Shown: positions 44,489 through 54,660, counted from the first letter of the stretch. The stretch: 64,000 bases of DNA from JABSOG01 sp041583135 (GCA_041583135.1 JBFHGJ010000004.1:62001-126000), one strand, 5' to 3'. Made by a program: numbers and translations. Notes: generated by a model not told the origin, from the letters alone.

Positions 44489-45367
44489 CTACTTGCCGTG
44501 AGACAACTTCATATAGTTAAAGAAGTCGCTGTCGGGTTTCACCACCATCACGTCGCTTTTATCTTTGAAGCTGTTCTTGTACGCTTCCAATGAACGATAA
44601 AAGGCATAGAAATCCGCATTTTGCTTAAACGCATCAGCGTAAATCTTAGCCGCCTGCGCATCCCCTTCACCTCGGGTAGTCAAGGCTTTCTTTTGCGCCT
44701 CGGCCACCATGATGGTTACCTTGGCATCGACATTGGCACGCAAAATCTCAGCCTGCTCGTTACCTTGAGAGCGGTGCTCTTTGGCTACGGCATTACGTTC
44801 TGCACGCATACGCTGGAAGATAGAGTGTCTCACCTCTGGCGGCAGGTTGATTTGCTTAACCCGCACGTCAATGATCTCAACCCCCAAATCAGTCGCGCTG
44901 TCTTTGGCTTGCTGCAAAGCTTCTTCCATCAACTCGCTACGCTCACCAGAGACGATATCGGCAATGGTGCGAGAACCGATTTCGGTTCTAAGGCCGTTGT
45001 TGACCTTTTGCTTAAGTAAGCTCTCGGCGCGAGATTTTTGCGCGTTGGTGGTCAGATAGTATTTGGCAAAATCATTGATGCGCCACTTGATATAAGAATC
45101 AACCATCAAATCTTTTTTCTCAACGGTAACAAACCGCACCGCCGCTTCATCTAAAGTTTGAATACGGGCATCAAGAATTTTAACCGACTCAACCATCGGC
45201 AATTTAAATTGCAGACCCGGCTCATACACCACCACATTTCCGTCAGAGTCGGTTTTGATTTTACCGAACTGAATCACCATACCGCGCTGGCCTTCTTTGA
45301 CCACGAAGATAGAACCGATACTCAAAATCAATAAAGTAATGATAAGGGCAATAGAAAAATTCTTCAT
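44489..45367 (-). CDS. hflC: HflC, SPFH-domain regulator of FtsH
   Basis: Inner-membrane protein forming the HflKC complex around the FtsH protease. The 292 residues start with one membrane anchor (about 5-24), followed by the SPFH/band-7 domain and a long coiled coil containing NEQAEILRANVDAKVTIMVAEAQKKA. It is three bases downstream of hflK. Confidence 0.96.
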   Translation of the reverse strand: MKNFSIALIITLLILSIGSIFVVKEGQRGMVIQFGKIKTDSDGNVVVYEPGLQFKLPMVESVKILDARIQTLDEAAVRFVTVEKKDLMVDSYIKWRINDFAKYYLTTNAQKSRAESLLKQKVNNGLRTEIGSRTIADIVSGERSELMEEALQQAKDSATDLGVEIIDVRVKQINLPPEVRHSIFQRMRAERNAVAKEHRSQGNEQAEILRANVDAKVTIMVAEAQKKALTTRGEGDAQAAKIYADAFKQNADFYAFYRSLEAYKNSFKDKSDVMVVKPDSDFFNYMKLSHGK

Positions 45368-45370
45368 CGC

Positions 45371-46531
45371 TTAGTTTCTCCCACTGCTGCGTTCACTGCG
45401 GATGCCACCATTCGGTTGGCTATTCACACTACGGCTGCCCTTATCACGTAAAGACTGCACCGTGCTGTTCTGCGTTGAATTGGGCGAAAGGGGAATATTT
45501 TGCCGCTCCATAATCTTATCCAGCGGCAAATAAATCATGTTACCGCCACCATCGACATCGATAACCACTTTAGACGTGTTGCTATAGACTTCTTCCATCG
45601 TTTCGATATACAGGCGTTGACGTGTCACTTCAGGTGCAGCAATATATTCTGGTAACAACTTACCAAACTTGGCAACCTGACCTTGAGCTTCCAACGTCAC
45701 ACGTTGCTTGTAGGCTTCTGCCTCCTGTTCCATGCGTTTAACCTGACCACGGGCACGCGGTTCAATCTCACGGGCATAGGCTTCGGCTTCTTTGATGAAA
45801 CGTTCTTCGTCCTCTTGTGCGGCAATGGCATCATCAAAGGCGTCTTTGACCTCCTCAGGCGGTCGAGCATCTTTGAAGTTGACATCGACAATCTCAAGAC
45901 CCAGCTTGTAAGGTGTGATGATATCAAGCATCTTCTCACGGGTCCTTTGACGGACCACTTCACGGCCGCTGGTCAACACGTCATCCATAATCGAATGACC
46001 CACCACATAACGCAGAGCGCTATCGGTGGCTTGTGCCAGACTGTCGTCGGGGTCGGTCACACTGAACTTATAATTTCTAGGGTCAACCACTTTATACTGT
46101 ACCACGAAATTCACGCGAACGACGTTTTCATCTTTGGTGAGCATATCGCCACCGGCGGTCAACGATTCGATTTTTCTGACGTTGACAATCTCAACAGAAT
46201 CGACAAAAGTCGGATTCCAACTCAGACCTGCCCCTTTGGTTTCATGAAACTGACCAAAGCGCAATACGATGGCTTCTTCAGCCTCTCTAATGGTGTAAAA
46301 ACCGCTCAAGGCCCACACCAAAACTAAAATGGAGGTGATAATACTAAGACCAAGCTTACCGCCGGAGCCACCTTGACCGGGCTCTTTAGGTTTGCCACCA
46401 AACAGTCCACCGATCTTGTTCATCAGATTGTTGAAAACCTGCTCCAGATCTGGAGGACCTTGATCTTTGTTTCCGCGGTTTTTCCACGGATCATTGTTGT
46501 TGCCGTTGTTACCGGGCTCATTCCAAGCCAT
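45371..46531 (-). CDS. hflK: HflK, SPFH-domain regulator of FtsH
   Basis: 386 residues from ATG 46531 (MAWNEPGNNGNNN, the usual HflK start; CGGAG lies upstream). The open frame extends further but that part is non-coding. A Gly/Asn-rich cytoplasmic N-terminus with DPWK leads to one membrane segment (about 75-95), then the SPFH domain and coiled coil. It partners HflC. Confidence 0.96.
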   Translation of the reverse strand: MAWNEPGNNGNNNDPWKNRGNKDQGPPDLEQVFNNLMNKIGGLFGGKPKEPGQGGSGGKLGLSIITSILVLVWALSGFYTIREAEEAIVLRFGQFHETKGAGLSWNPTFVDSVEIVNVRKIESLTAGGDMLTKDENVVRVNFVVQYKVVDPRNYKFSVTDPDDSLAQATDSALRYVVGHSIMDDVLTSGREVVRQRTREKMLDIITPYKLGLEIVDVNFKDARPPEEVKDAFDDAIAAQEDEERFIKEAEAYAREIEPRARGQVKRMEQEAEAYKQRVTLEAQGQVAKFGKLLPEYIAAPEVTRQRLYIETMEEVYSNTSKVVIDVDGGGNMIYLPLDKIMERQNIPLSPNSTQNSTVQSLRDKGSRSVNSQPNGGIRSERSSGRN

Positions 46532-46609
46532 GCTTAACTCCGAAGTTTGACTAAATATTGTTAAGACCACAGGGTACTTTGTGCCAATGCTCGCGCTGCA
46601 CAAGAGTAA

Positions 46610-47899
46610 CTAGTGGCTGACAATCAGATTTTCAATCTCATCGCCGTTATGTTTTTTCAGGCGCTGCCAATCCTGAGTCGGCATACGCACATTGACCAAC
46701 CAGCCGCCCTCATCGGAAAACTGCTCACTGGTAATAAAATTCATTTGATACAACTGTCCACGTAAACCACCAAAACGCGGTGGAATGTTCAGCCGATACT
46801 GCACCATCGATTTCGACAACAGTTCGGTCAACGCTTGGGCCAACAAATCCATGCCACGGCCTTCTTTGGCACTTAACCACACCGCTACAGGCTTTCCTTC
46901 ATCGTCGGTATCTATACGCGGCTCGACGTTATCCAGTTTATCGATTTTGTTATAAATGAGCAGCTGCGGTATTTCGTCAGCTTCAATTTCCTTGAGCACT
47001 TCATACACTTGGTACATATTATCCTTAATGCGCTCATCAGCAGCGTCGATAACATGCAGTTGCAAATCAGCCTCTTTGGTCTCTTGCAAAGTGGCTTTAA
47101 AGGCTGCAACCAAATCATGGGGCAGATGCCTGATAAATCCTACCGTATCTGCCAATATTGCGGAACCGACATCTTGTAAGGATATTTTTCGCAAAGTTGC
47201 GTCAAGCGTCGCAAACAACTGGTCTGCGGCGTACACATTAGAGTCGGTAAAAGTATTGAATAAGGTAGACTTGCCGGCATTGGTATAGCCGACTAAAGAA
47301 ATGGTCGGTACTTCGTTGCGCTTGCGCGCACGACGGCCTTGATCGCGCTGCGACTCGACTTTTTCCAGCCGCTTTAAAATCTGCTTGATGCGAATGCGCA
47401 ACAAACGACGGTCGGTTTCAAGCTGAGTTTCGCCGGGACCACGCAGACCGATCCCCCCTTTTTGTCTTTCAAGGTGAGTCCAGCCTCTGACAAGGCGGGT
47501 AGAGATATGCCTCAATTGCGCCAGTTCGACCTGTAGCTTACCCTCATGGGTTCGCGCGCGCTGGGCAAAAATATCAAGAATAAGTCCGGTGCGATCAAGC
47601 ACCCGACACTGAAACAGTTGTTCGAGGTTGCGCTCCTGCGACGGACTTAACGCATGATTGAATATTACAATATCAGCACCGACAGTTTTGACCACGGACG
47701 CAATTTCCTCGGCCTTGCCGGAACCGACAAAGAACTTGGGCGTTGGCGCCTGTCGTGAGGCAGTGACAACTTCTAATGCGCTCACGCCAGCGGAGGAAAC
47801 GAGCATCTCAAGTTCTTCGAGATCTTCTCGTTCCCCTTCATGTGGAAACTCAACGTGTACCAATACTGCCTGCTCACCTGCTTCATGGCGGTCAAACAA
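46610..47899 (-). CDS. hflX: Ribosome-associated GTPase HflX
   Basis: 429 residues starting at a TTG codon (47897-47899) preceded by AGGAGT; the N-terminus MFDRHEAGEQAVLVHV matches the E. coli protein. The N-terminal HflX domain is followed by a GTPase domain with G1 VGYTNAGKSTLF, G3 ADTVGFIRHLP and G4 YNKIDKLD. HflX splits stalled ribosomes under stress. It lies between hfq and hflK. Confidence 0.96.
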   Translation of the reverse strand: MFDRHEAGEQAVLVHVEFPHEGEREDLEELEMLVSSAGVSALEVVTASRQAPTPKFFVGSGKAEEIASVVKTVGADIVIFNHALSPSQERNLEQLFQCRVLDRTGLILDIFAQRARTHEGKLQVELAQLRHISTRLVRGWTHLERQKGGIGLRGPGETQLETDRRLLRIRIKQILKRLEKVESQRDQGRRARKRNEVPTISLVGYTNAGKSTLFNTFTDSNVYAADQLFATLDATLRKISLQDVGSAILADTVGFIRHLPHDLVAAFKATLQETKEADLQLHVIDAADERIKDNMYQVYEVLKEIEADEIPQLLIYNKIDKLDNVEPRIDTDDEGKPVAVWLSAKEGRGMDLLAQALTELLSKSMVQYRLNIPPRFGGLRGQLYQMNFITSEQFSDEGGWLVNVRMPTQDWQRLKKHNGDEIENLIVSH

Positions 47900-47920
47900 G
47901 CAAACTACTCCTGTCTGGTC

Positions 47921-48178
47921 TTATAGGTTCCCTTCACCATCGTCAGGCCCCTGATAGGTCATCGGATTTTGTGAAAACGGGCGAGCCGGAACTACTGTTG
48001 ATACGGCATGCTTATACACCATTTGGCTTACCGTATTTTTCAGTAAAATAACGAACTGGTCAAAAGATTCGATCTGACCTTGTAATTTGATACCGTTAAC
48101 CAAAAAGATAGACACGGGAATGCGTTCACGTCTTAAAGAGTTCAGAAACGGATCTTGTAATGATTGGCCCTTTGCCAT
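47921..48178 (-). CDS. hfq: RNA chaperone Hfq
   Basis: 85 residues. Sm1 motif (LQDPFLNSLRRERIPVSIFLVNGIKLQG) and Sm2 (VYKHAVSTVVP) with the YKH signature are complete, and F42-type residues are in place. The C-terminal tail is short compared with the 102-residue E. coli protein. It helps small RNAs pair with mRNAs. Order miaA-hfq-hflX is the standard one. Confidence 0.98.
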   Translation of the reverse strand: MAKGQSLQDPFLNSLRRERIPVSIFLVNGIKLQGQIESFDQFVILLKNTVSQMVYKHAVSTVVPARPFSQNPMTYQGPDDGEGNL

Positions 48179-48271
48179 GTCATACTTTCCTTTTTGTTTA
48201 TTGTTTTGTTTTAATATGGTTAAACGAACTAAATTTCAACTGCCTGATGTAAAAAAAATTTCTCGACATCT

Positions 48272-49195
48272 CTAATAGCTTAGCGAAGAAAGAATTTGTT
48301 GCAAGTTTTCTTTATCGCCTGTTGCCAACCAGTTGAGGTTTTGCCAACCTCGAAGCCAAGTCATTTGTCGTTTAGCCAGTTGCCTGGTCGCTACCACACC
48401 ACGGTACACCATTTGTTCAAAATCAAGCTTGCCATCAAAATATTCCCACATTTGACGATAACCTACACAACGCATTGAGGGCAGATCCAAGTGCAAATCG
48501 CCACGGTCATACAGCTGTTTCACTTCCCGCTCGAAACCTTTGTCTATCATTTGATGAAATCGTTGTTCGATTCTCTGGTGCAGCACCTTTTTGTCCTTGG
48601 GTGCGATGGCAAATTGTAACACCTCATAGGGTAGCCCGTCACCCTTACATGCCGATAACTGGGTCATTGTTTGACCAGAAATGCGATAAACTTCGAGCGC
48701 CCGATTAATTCGCTGTGGATCGTTTGGATGAATTCTAACCGCCGCCTGTGGATCGACCTTCGCGAGTTCCTCATGCAGAGCCGCCCAGCCTTTTTCCTTG
48801 GCCTCTAATTCAATCTGTTTTCGCACCTGTGGATCGGCACCTGGCAAGGGTGAAATTCCCTCGAGTAGCGCCTTAAAATACATCATAGTGCCACCGACTA
48901 AAATCGGCAATTTTCCCTTGTTTTGGATCTCCTCGATGGCCGCCAGCGCATCTTGACGAAAATCGGCGGCGCTATAACTTTCCAATGGGTCGAGAAAGTC
49001 AATCAGACGGTGAGGCGCTTTTGCCAGTTCCTCAGCACTGGGTTTGGCAGTGCCAATATCCATGCCTTTATATATAAGCGCAGAATCGACACTAATAAGC
49101 TCACTGGGCACCGCGTTATATAGCTCAATGGCTAAGTCGGTTTTGCCAGAGGCCGTCGGCCCCATGATAAAGATCACCGGTAACGGTTTTTTCAC
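48272..49195 (-). CDS. miaA: tRNA dimethylallyltransferase
   Basis: Adds a dimethylallyl group to A37 of tRNAs that read UNN codons. The 307 residues have the P-loop MGPTASGKTDLA, the DSALIYKGMDIGTAKPS segment and PMRCVGYRQMW. It lies between mutL (26-bp gap) and hfq (93-bp gap). Confidence 0.97.
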   Translation of the reverse strand: MKKPLPVIFIMGPTASGKTDLAIELYNAVPSELISVDSALIYKGMDIGTAKPSAEELAKAPHRLIDFLDPLESYSAADFRQDALAAIEEIQNKGKLPILVGGTMMYFKALLEGISPLPGADPQVRKQIELEAKEKGWAALHEELAKVDPQAAVRIHPNDPQRINRALEVYRISGQTMTQLSACKGDGLPYEVLQFAIAPKDKKVLHQRIEQRFHQMIDKGFEREVKQLYDRGDLHLDLPSMRCVGYRQMWEYFDGKLDFEQMVYRGVVATRQLAKRQMTWLRGWQNLNWLATGDKENLQQILSSLSY

Positions 49196-49221
49196 GTCAC
49201 ACCTTTTATTCGTTTACTTTG

Positions 49222-51231
49222 TTAATTGAGTTTGGCCATGCTTGGCGCCAAATCGATTGCCACGCCACAGCGCGTCAACAGCGCCTGCTCGTCGATATAG
49301 CCACGCAGTCGGTTAATCGTCTGACAGGCGCTTTGCAGATCAAACGGCTGGTCACAGTAATAGCGATAGAGCCACTCAATGGCCTGCTCTGCCGACAAAC
49401 CATCAATGTGCTTAAACACTTCGGTAATGACATCGCTGGTATTGCGGTTGCGGATAATGCTCGGCACTTTGCGGATCACCACTGCGGCATCTAAGCACTC
49501 AAAGTCGATGCCGAGGTGCGCCAATATCTTAGCGTGTTGCTCCAGCCAACTCTTGTCTTCCTGCCCCAAGGATAATTTCACCGGCAATAACAGCGGCTGT
49601 CCTAGCAAACCTTCGCCGTGACTCAGGGCTGCGACTTTACCACTTACCTTTGCAAGATCAAGCAAAAACACCTTGTCTTTGATTTGATATAAAGCGTAGC
49701 TCGACTGCACAACCGACAGGCACCGCCCTTGACTATCAGGCAATGGTTGCTGCTCGACAAAGGGCTTCACGGCCTCGGCAGTTGATTCACTTTGATGAGC
49801 TTGAGGCGACACACCTTGGCGCTCACCACTTGCCCCTGCCGATGACTCGGCGATGGGTTGTGAAAACTGACTTAGCGCATAGTGATAACTGTCGAGCGCC
49901 TTTTTACTTGGCTGATGACTACGAAAATGTTGGCCGTTGCTATAGTTTGCGCCTAAATGGTTGGCTGGCTTGCTACTATAGCCACTGCCACCTGTCGCAT
50001 ATGAAAGCCCTGAGGGCTGAGCACGTTGTCCGGGGTAGAGTTGACCTTGCGGCTCCGGCTCACGCACAAAATGGTTGCGGCTTGGCTCAAAGCTGTTTTC
50101 TGGCTCAAGGCTGTTTTCTGGCTCAGGGCTGTTTACCGGCTCAGGGCTGTCTACTGGCTCAGGGCTGTTATGCCCCATAGACTCAACCGGTTGCAATGGT
50201 TGCGCTTCTTCTAGTTCATAAAACGCCATTTCGTTTGCCGGTGCCAGCGCTTGTTCTAGCGCCTGTACAATAAAATCATGAACCAATCGCGCCTGATGAA
50301 AGCGTACTTCATGTTTGGCCGGGTGCACATTGACATCGATTTGCTTCGGATCGACCCGCAAATACAACACATAAGCCGGGTATTGACTGTCACCAAGCTG
50401 CTGGCCATAGGACTGGCGAATCGCATGATTTATCAGCTTATCTCGCATCATTCGCCCATTGACGTAACTGTACTGCACGTCGTTTTGACTACGACAGCCG
50501 CTCGGTAAAGCGATATAGCCCGATAAAGACACACCTTCATAGTCACAACTGACATGCACCGCATTCTCGGCAAAAGCCTTTGAGCACAACTGCGCAATAC
50601 GCCTGTCTTTTTGCCCTTGATCTAGCGCCTTGGGCAACTTGCGAAGCAACTTACCATTGTGTTTTAGCGTAAACTGCACATCAAAGCGGCTCAAGGCGAT
50701 ACGCTTTATCAGCTCATCAATATGGTAAAATTCAGTTTTGTCGCTGCGTAAGAATTTACGTCTGGCAGGCGTATTGAAAAACAAATCCACCACTTCAATT
50801 GTGGTGCCTTTTGGGTGGGCGGCAGGCACGACCTTCACCGCCATATCGCGCCCCTCGGCAAAGGCTTGCCAAGCTTCGCTTTGGTGCTGTGGCTTAGAGG
50901 TGAGTTTTAACCTTGAAACCGAACTGATACTGGCCAGCGCCTCGCCACGAAAGCCCAAGCTGGTGATATTTTCCAAATCGTCAAAGCTGGCTATCTTACT
51001 GGTTGCATGACGACTCAATGCCAACGCCAACTCATCTTTCACGATGCCACAGCCATCATCACGAATACGGATAAGTTTGCTGCCACCTTTTTCGATCTCG
51101 ATGTCGATGCTGCTGGCACCGGCATCTAGGGCATTTTCTACCAGCTCTTTTATCACCGACGCCGGTCTTTCAACCACTTCACCGGCTGCAATTTGGTTTG
51201 CCAGACGCGCTGGCAGAATTTGAATGGGCAT
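49222..51231 (-). CDS. mutL: DNA mismatch repair protein MutL
   Basis: 669 residues. GHKL ATPase motifs are VVERPASVIKELVENALDAG, DDGCGI, LGFRGEALASI and the TTIEVVDLFFNTPARRKFL segment. The C-terminal dimerisation domain lacks the DQHAxxExxxE endonuclease motif, in keeping with methyl-directed repair species. The linker (about 340-480) is Pro/Glu/Ser-rich with five hexapeptide repeats encoded by an 18-bp tandem repeat. It is cotranscribed with amiB and miaA. Confidence 0.97.
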   Translation of the reverse strand: MPIQILPARLANQIAAGEVVERPASVIKELVENALDAGASSIDIEIEKGGSKLIRIRDDGCGIVKDELALALSRHATSKIASFDDLENITSLGFRGEALASISSVSRLKLTSKPQHQSEAWQAFAEGRDMAVKVVPAAHPKGTTIEVVDLFFNTPARRKFLRSDKTEFYHIDELIKRIALSRFDVQFTLKHNGKLLRKLPKALDQGQKDRRIAQLCSKAFAENAVHVSCDYEGVSLSGYIALPSGCRSQNDVQYSYVNGRMMRDKLINHAIRQSYGQQLGDSQYPAYVLYLRVDPKQIDVNVHPAKHEVRFHQARLVHDFIVQALEQALAPANEMAFYELEEAQPLQPVESMGHNSPEPVDSPEPVNSPEPENSLEPENSFEPSRNHFVREPEPQGQLYPGQRAQPSGLSYATGGSGYSSKPANHLGANYSNGQHFRSHQPSKKALDSYHYALSQFSQPIAESSAGASGERQGVSPQAHQSESTAEAVKPFVEQQPLPDSQGRCLSVVQSSYALYQIKDKVFLLDLAKVSGKVAALSHGEGLLGQPLLLPVKLSLGQEDKSWLEQHAKILAHLGIDFECLDAAVVIRKVPSIIRNRNTSDVITEVFKHIDGLSAEQAIEWLYRYYCDQPFDLQSACQTINRLRGYIDEQALLTRCGVAIDLAPSMAKLN
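50084..50173. repeat. Five 18-bp tandem repeats inside mutL
   Basis: Five consecutive 18-base units beginning GGCTCA(A/G)GGCTGT cover 50084-50173 exactly and encode hexapeptides of the form S(P/L/F)EPxN in the MutL linker. The units are similar but not identical. A multiple of three means copy-number change keeps the frame. Confidence 0.9.
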
Positions 51232-51256
51232 GAATAATCTGATGTTTTAAGCTAAA

Positions 51257-52591
51257 TTAACTCGATGGGATCTCAATCACCTGGCCGACGCGAAGTAAAC
51301 TGCCGCTCAATTTATTGTGATCTTTTAAGGCACTGACACTAACATCATAGCGCTCGGCAAGTAAAGACAAAGACTCACCGGAACGAATGGTATGACGTCG
51401 AATGCCACCTTGATTGTGTGCCAACAAGGAGCCTTCGGGAGGGTTACGCTTAAAATAGCTGTATACCGCATTTTTCAGCGCTTTGGCGAGGTTTTGCTGA
51501 TGCTTGCCATCATTGAGCAATTTTTCTTCACGATGGTTAGAGATAAACCCGGTTTCCACCAAAATGGATGGAATGTCAGGTGACTTTAGCACCGCCAATG
51601 ACGCCGATTGCGGCAGTTTCTTATGCATTTTGGTTATTCTTGAGAGTTGTTTTATCATCTCAAGCGCAACATCATAGCCGGTAGACATCGAGTGGGCCAT
51701 AGACATATCGAGCAAGGCACCGGCCAAATACTTCTCATTGTTGGTGTCTTTGAGCACCTCGGCGGCCCCCCCTAGCAGCTCGGAGTGTTTTTCTCGCTGC
51801 TCCATCCATTTACCAATTTCAGTGTTAGCGCGTTTAAGCGACAACACCCATACCGACGCCCCTTTGGGTTGAGGACTGGTAAAAGCATCGGCGTGAATGG
51901 AAATAAAAAAGTCTACCTTATGTTTGCGGGCGATCTCGGAGCGGCGATTGGGATGAATATAATAGTCATTGGTCCGAACCATTACCGACTTCATGCCCGG
52001 CTCATCATCAATCAGTTTGGCAAGGCGTCTGGCAATGCCCAAAGTCACCCGCTTTTCATAGGAACCAGCGGCACCGATAGAACCCGGGTCTTCCCCGCCG
52101 TGACCGGCATCGATAGCCACGATAACATCACGCTTACCGTTCATTCGTGTCGGTAATTTGGCATGACGTACGTCTTGGTCGATTAAATCAATGACCAGCC
52201 TATCACCGTAGGGCGACGTCGGTTTCAGTGGAAACAGCACAGGGTTTATCGACTTTTTAAGCTCCAACACCACCCGTAAAGATTGATCATCTTTGGGTTT
52301 GCTTTGGCGGATACGTTTGATCAGATTGCTGTTTTTACCAAGATCGGAGAGGTCAATTTTATCCGAGGTTTCACGAAAATCGACCACCAGGCGGTCGGGA
52401 TTGCTTAAGGTAAAGTAGCTATATTGCGGCTCTTGCTTAAGGTCGAACACAATTCGGGTGCTGTCGGGCGAGGGCCAAACTCGAACGCCTTTGATCACAT
52501 TTTGCGCCAATACCGAACTGGCAGGCACTGCCAGCATCAACCACAATACCAAGGTTTGAATCATCGATGTCGTCAATTTGCGCTTAGCCAT
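51257..52591 (-). CDS. amiB: N-acetylmuramoyl-L-alanine amidase, AmiB/AmiC type
   Basis: Periplasmic amidase that splits septal peptidoglycan during division. I chose ATG 52591 (444 residues), with GGTGAGAG before it, over the in-frame GTG at 52615. After the signal peptide (to about VLAQ) come an AMIN domain (about 30-125), the Amidase_3 zinc domain (VIAIDAGHGGEDPGSIG, ISIHADAF, and VETGFISN near the end) and a C-terminal LysM motif. Position before mutL favours AmiB. Confidence 0.95.
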   Translation of the reverse strand: MAKRKLTTSMIQTLVLWLMLAVPASSVLAQNVIKGVRVWPSPDSTRIVFDLKQEPQYSYFTLSNPDRLVVDFRETSDKIDLSDLGKNSNLIKRIRQSKPKDDQSLRVVLELKKSINPVLFPLKPTSPYGDRLVIDLIDQDVRHAKLPTRMNGKRDVIVAIDAGHGGEDPGSIGAAGSYEKRVTLGIARRLAKLIDDEPGMKSVMVRTNDYYIHPNRRSEIARKHKVDFFISIHADAFTSPQPKGASVWVLSLKRANTEIGKWMEQREKHSELLGGAAEVLKDTNNEKYLAGALLDMSMAHSMSTGYDVALEMIKQLSRITKMHKKLPQSASLAVLKSPDIPSILVETGFISNHREEKLLNDGKHQQNLAKALKNAVYSYFKRNPPEGSLLAHNQGGIRRHTIRSGESLSLLAERYDVSVSALKDHNKLSGSLLRVGQVIEIPSS

Positions 52592-52681
52592 ATCTCTCAC
52601 CATCATGCCTGCCACTTATACCTACACCAAGATACAATTCGTCTCAACTGAGCACCAACGGCCAAGACCGTCGCCGCCCGC

Positions 52682-53158
52682 TTAACTTTGCTCAATTGCT
52701 TGTAGTAGCACTTCGCCCCTTTTACTGTTACTTTGTAAAACGATTTGACGCTGCTGTCCTAGATAGCTCAAATCAATCAAGACATCAGGCTCAGGCAGTA
52801 TACCGAGCCCGTTTTGTGGCCATTCGACCACACAAACCGCCTGCTCGGCAAAATAATCACGAATGCCCATAAACTCCAATTCTTCCGGAGAGGCCAAACG
52901 ATACAAGTCAAAATGATAAATCGAACGGTTGGGCAACTCGTAAGGTTCCACCAAAGTATAGGTTGGGCTTTTCACTTTACCCTGATGACCAAAGCCGGTC
53001 ACAATTCCTCGGGTTAAAGTGGTTTTCCCAGCACCTAGAGTGCCTCGTAAATACAGGGTTGCCCCGCGATTTTTCTCATCTTTGCCGATACTTTGCGCAA
53101 TTTTTTCGCCAAATGCAACCGTTGCCGCTTCATCGACCAGTAAGCGTTCTATTTTCAC
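52682..53158 (-). CDS. tsaE: tRNA threonylcarbamoyladenosine biosynthesis ATPase TsaE
   Basis: 158 residues with the P-loop LRGTLGAGKTTLTRG and the YTLVEPYELPNRSIYHFDLYRL segment. It drives the TsaBDE complex in t6A37 modification. Start is GTG (53156-53158), overlapping the nnrD stop by four bases, so coupling with nnrD is likely. Confidence 0.97.
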   Translation of the reverse strand: MKIERLLVDEAATVAFGEKIAQSIGKDEKNRGATLYLRGTLGAGKTTLTRGIVTGFGHQGKVKSPTYTLVEPYELPNRSIYHFDLYRLASPEELEFMGIRDYFAEQAVCVVEWPQNGLGILPEPDVLIDLSYLGQQRQIVLQSNSKRGEVLLQAIEQS

Positions 53159-54660
53159 CCGTGAATTCCGTTGATAAATGCTCTTATATAGGGCAACAAA
53201 TCTGTCGCCATCATGCCACGCTGTCCTTGTCGCGCCGCTCTATCCCCGGCCATGCCGTGAACCAAAGCGGCAAAACTTGCACTGTCGTGCAAATTCATCC
53301 CTTGTGCTATCAAAGCGCCGATTATACCAGATAAAACATCCCCCATCCCAGCGCTTGCCATTCCCGGATTGCCACTTATATTAAGATTGATACGCTTTTG
53401 TTGACAAATCAAGGTTCCAACGCCCTTTAACAGCACCACAGCGCCATATTTTTGTGACAAGGCACTGACCGCCGCAAAACGGTCGCGTTGTACCGTCGCC
53501 ACGTCACAGCCCAGTAGCCTTGATGCCTCTTTTGGATGGGGCGTCAACACCCAGTGTCTTTGCTTATTGCTAAGCTTAATCTGTGCCAACTGATTCAAGC
53601 CGTCGGCATCGATGACCACAGGCTTATCACTTTTGATCACAGTATCGAGCATCTGCCTGCACCAATCGTCGCTGCCGCCACCGGGACCAAACACCAACAC
53701 ATCCGCTTTTGGCAACAAGCGCTCAATGTCATCGCCGACCATTACTTCCGGGCACTCCTGAGCCACCAAAGCCACATTATCCGGGTGAGTGCAAACTGAA
53801 ACCAAACCGGCACCGCTGCGTAGCGCCGCCCGAGCCGCCAAACGTATCGCCCCCGACATACCTTGGTTGCCGCCAATCAACAACACATGACCAAAACTGC
53901 CTTTATGACTGGAAGGTTTGCGAGGTCCCAAAGTGCTCAATAGCTGTTGGTAATCACTGATTTTGACCGCAGGCTCCACCATTTGCTCAAACCGCTGTGC
54001 AATATTAAGCCCGGCAAAATGCAACTGGCCGCAAAAATCCAAACCACAGCCGGTCAACAAACCTTGTTTGACGCCGACAAACGTACAGGTCACATCGGCA
54101 ACCACCGCACACCCCATGGCAACACCGGTATCGGCATTAAGACCAGATGGAATATCAACAGCCAATACCAACGCATGGTTGCCTTGATTGACTTGGGCAA
54201 TCGCCTCGGCAAACACTCCACGCACCGCTCCGCTTAAACCACTGCCTAGCATTGCATCGACGATAACGGTACCACCGGGCAAGCAACCGGCGTAAGGACT
54301 GATATCGCCTCCAGCAGCCAACCACTGATCGCGGGCTTTTGCCGCATCCCCTTGCAGCCTATCGCTCTCACCTATCTGCAATAGGTTTACCTGCCAACCA
54401 TCGGCTTTGGCCAGCCGCGCAACAATATAACCATCGCCGCCATTGTTACCGTAACCACAGAGTACCGTCATACGCTTGGGCAGATTGGCATATCGTCTGA
54501 TTAGCTCGAAACAGGCCCTACCGGCATCCTGCATCAAGGTAAACATGGCTATCCCAAGGTCTTTCGCCACCAGCGCTTCGTTATCACGTACTTGCTGCGC
54601 TTTATAGAGCTTTTGTGGTAAATTGGCGCAAACGCTGGATTTCAATTGTTCATCTTTCAT
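53155..54660 (-). CDS. nnrD: Bifunctional NAD(P)H-hydrate epimerase / ADP-dependent dehydratase
   Basis: Repairs hydrated NAD(P)H. The 501 residues hold an N-terminal YjeF epimerase domain (VLCGYGNNGGDGYIVARL, DIPSGLNADTG) and a C-terminal ribokinase-like dehydratase domain (GGNQGMSGAIRLAARAALRSGAG, TPHPKEASRLLG, GMASAGMGDVLSGIIGALIAQG). The ATG at 54660 shares bases with the start of the divergent queG gene. No clear ribosome-binding site was seen in front of this ATG. Confidence 0.95.
   Translation of the reverse strand: MKDEQLKSSVCANLPQKLYKAQQVRDNEALVAKDLGIAMFTLMQDAGRACFELIRRYANLPKRMTVLCGYGNNGGDGYIVARLAKADGWQVNLLQIGESDRLQGDAAKARDQWLAAGGDISPYAGCLPGGTVIVDAMLGSGLSGAVRGVFAEAIAQVNQGNHALVLAVDIPSGLNADTGVAMGCAVVADVTCTFVGVKQGLLTGCGLDFCGQLHFAGLNIAQRFEQMVEPAVKISDYQQLLSTLGPRKPSSHKGSFGHVLLIGGNQGMSGAIRLAARAALRSGAGLVSVCTHPDNVALVAQECPEVMVGDDIERLLPKADVLVFGPGGGSDDWCRQMLDTVIKSDKPVVIDADGLNQLAQIKLSNKQRHWVLTPHPKEASRLLGCDVATVQRDRFAAVSALSQKYGAVVLLKGVGTLICQQKRINLNISGNPGMASAGMGDVLSGIIGALIAQGMNLHDSASFAALVHGMAGDRAARQGQRGMMATDLLPYIRAFINGIHG

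Noticed and set aside
46532..46603. Longer hflK frame to 46603
   Set aside because: The HflK N-terminus MAWNEPG begins at 46531 with a ribosome-binding site; the extension is not family-like.
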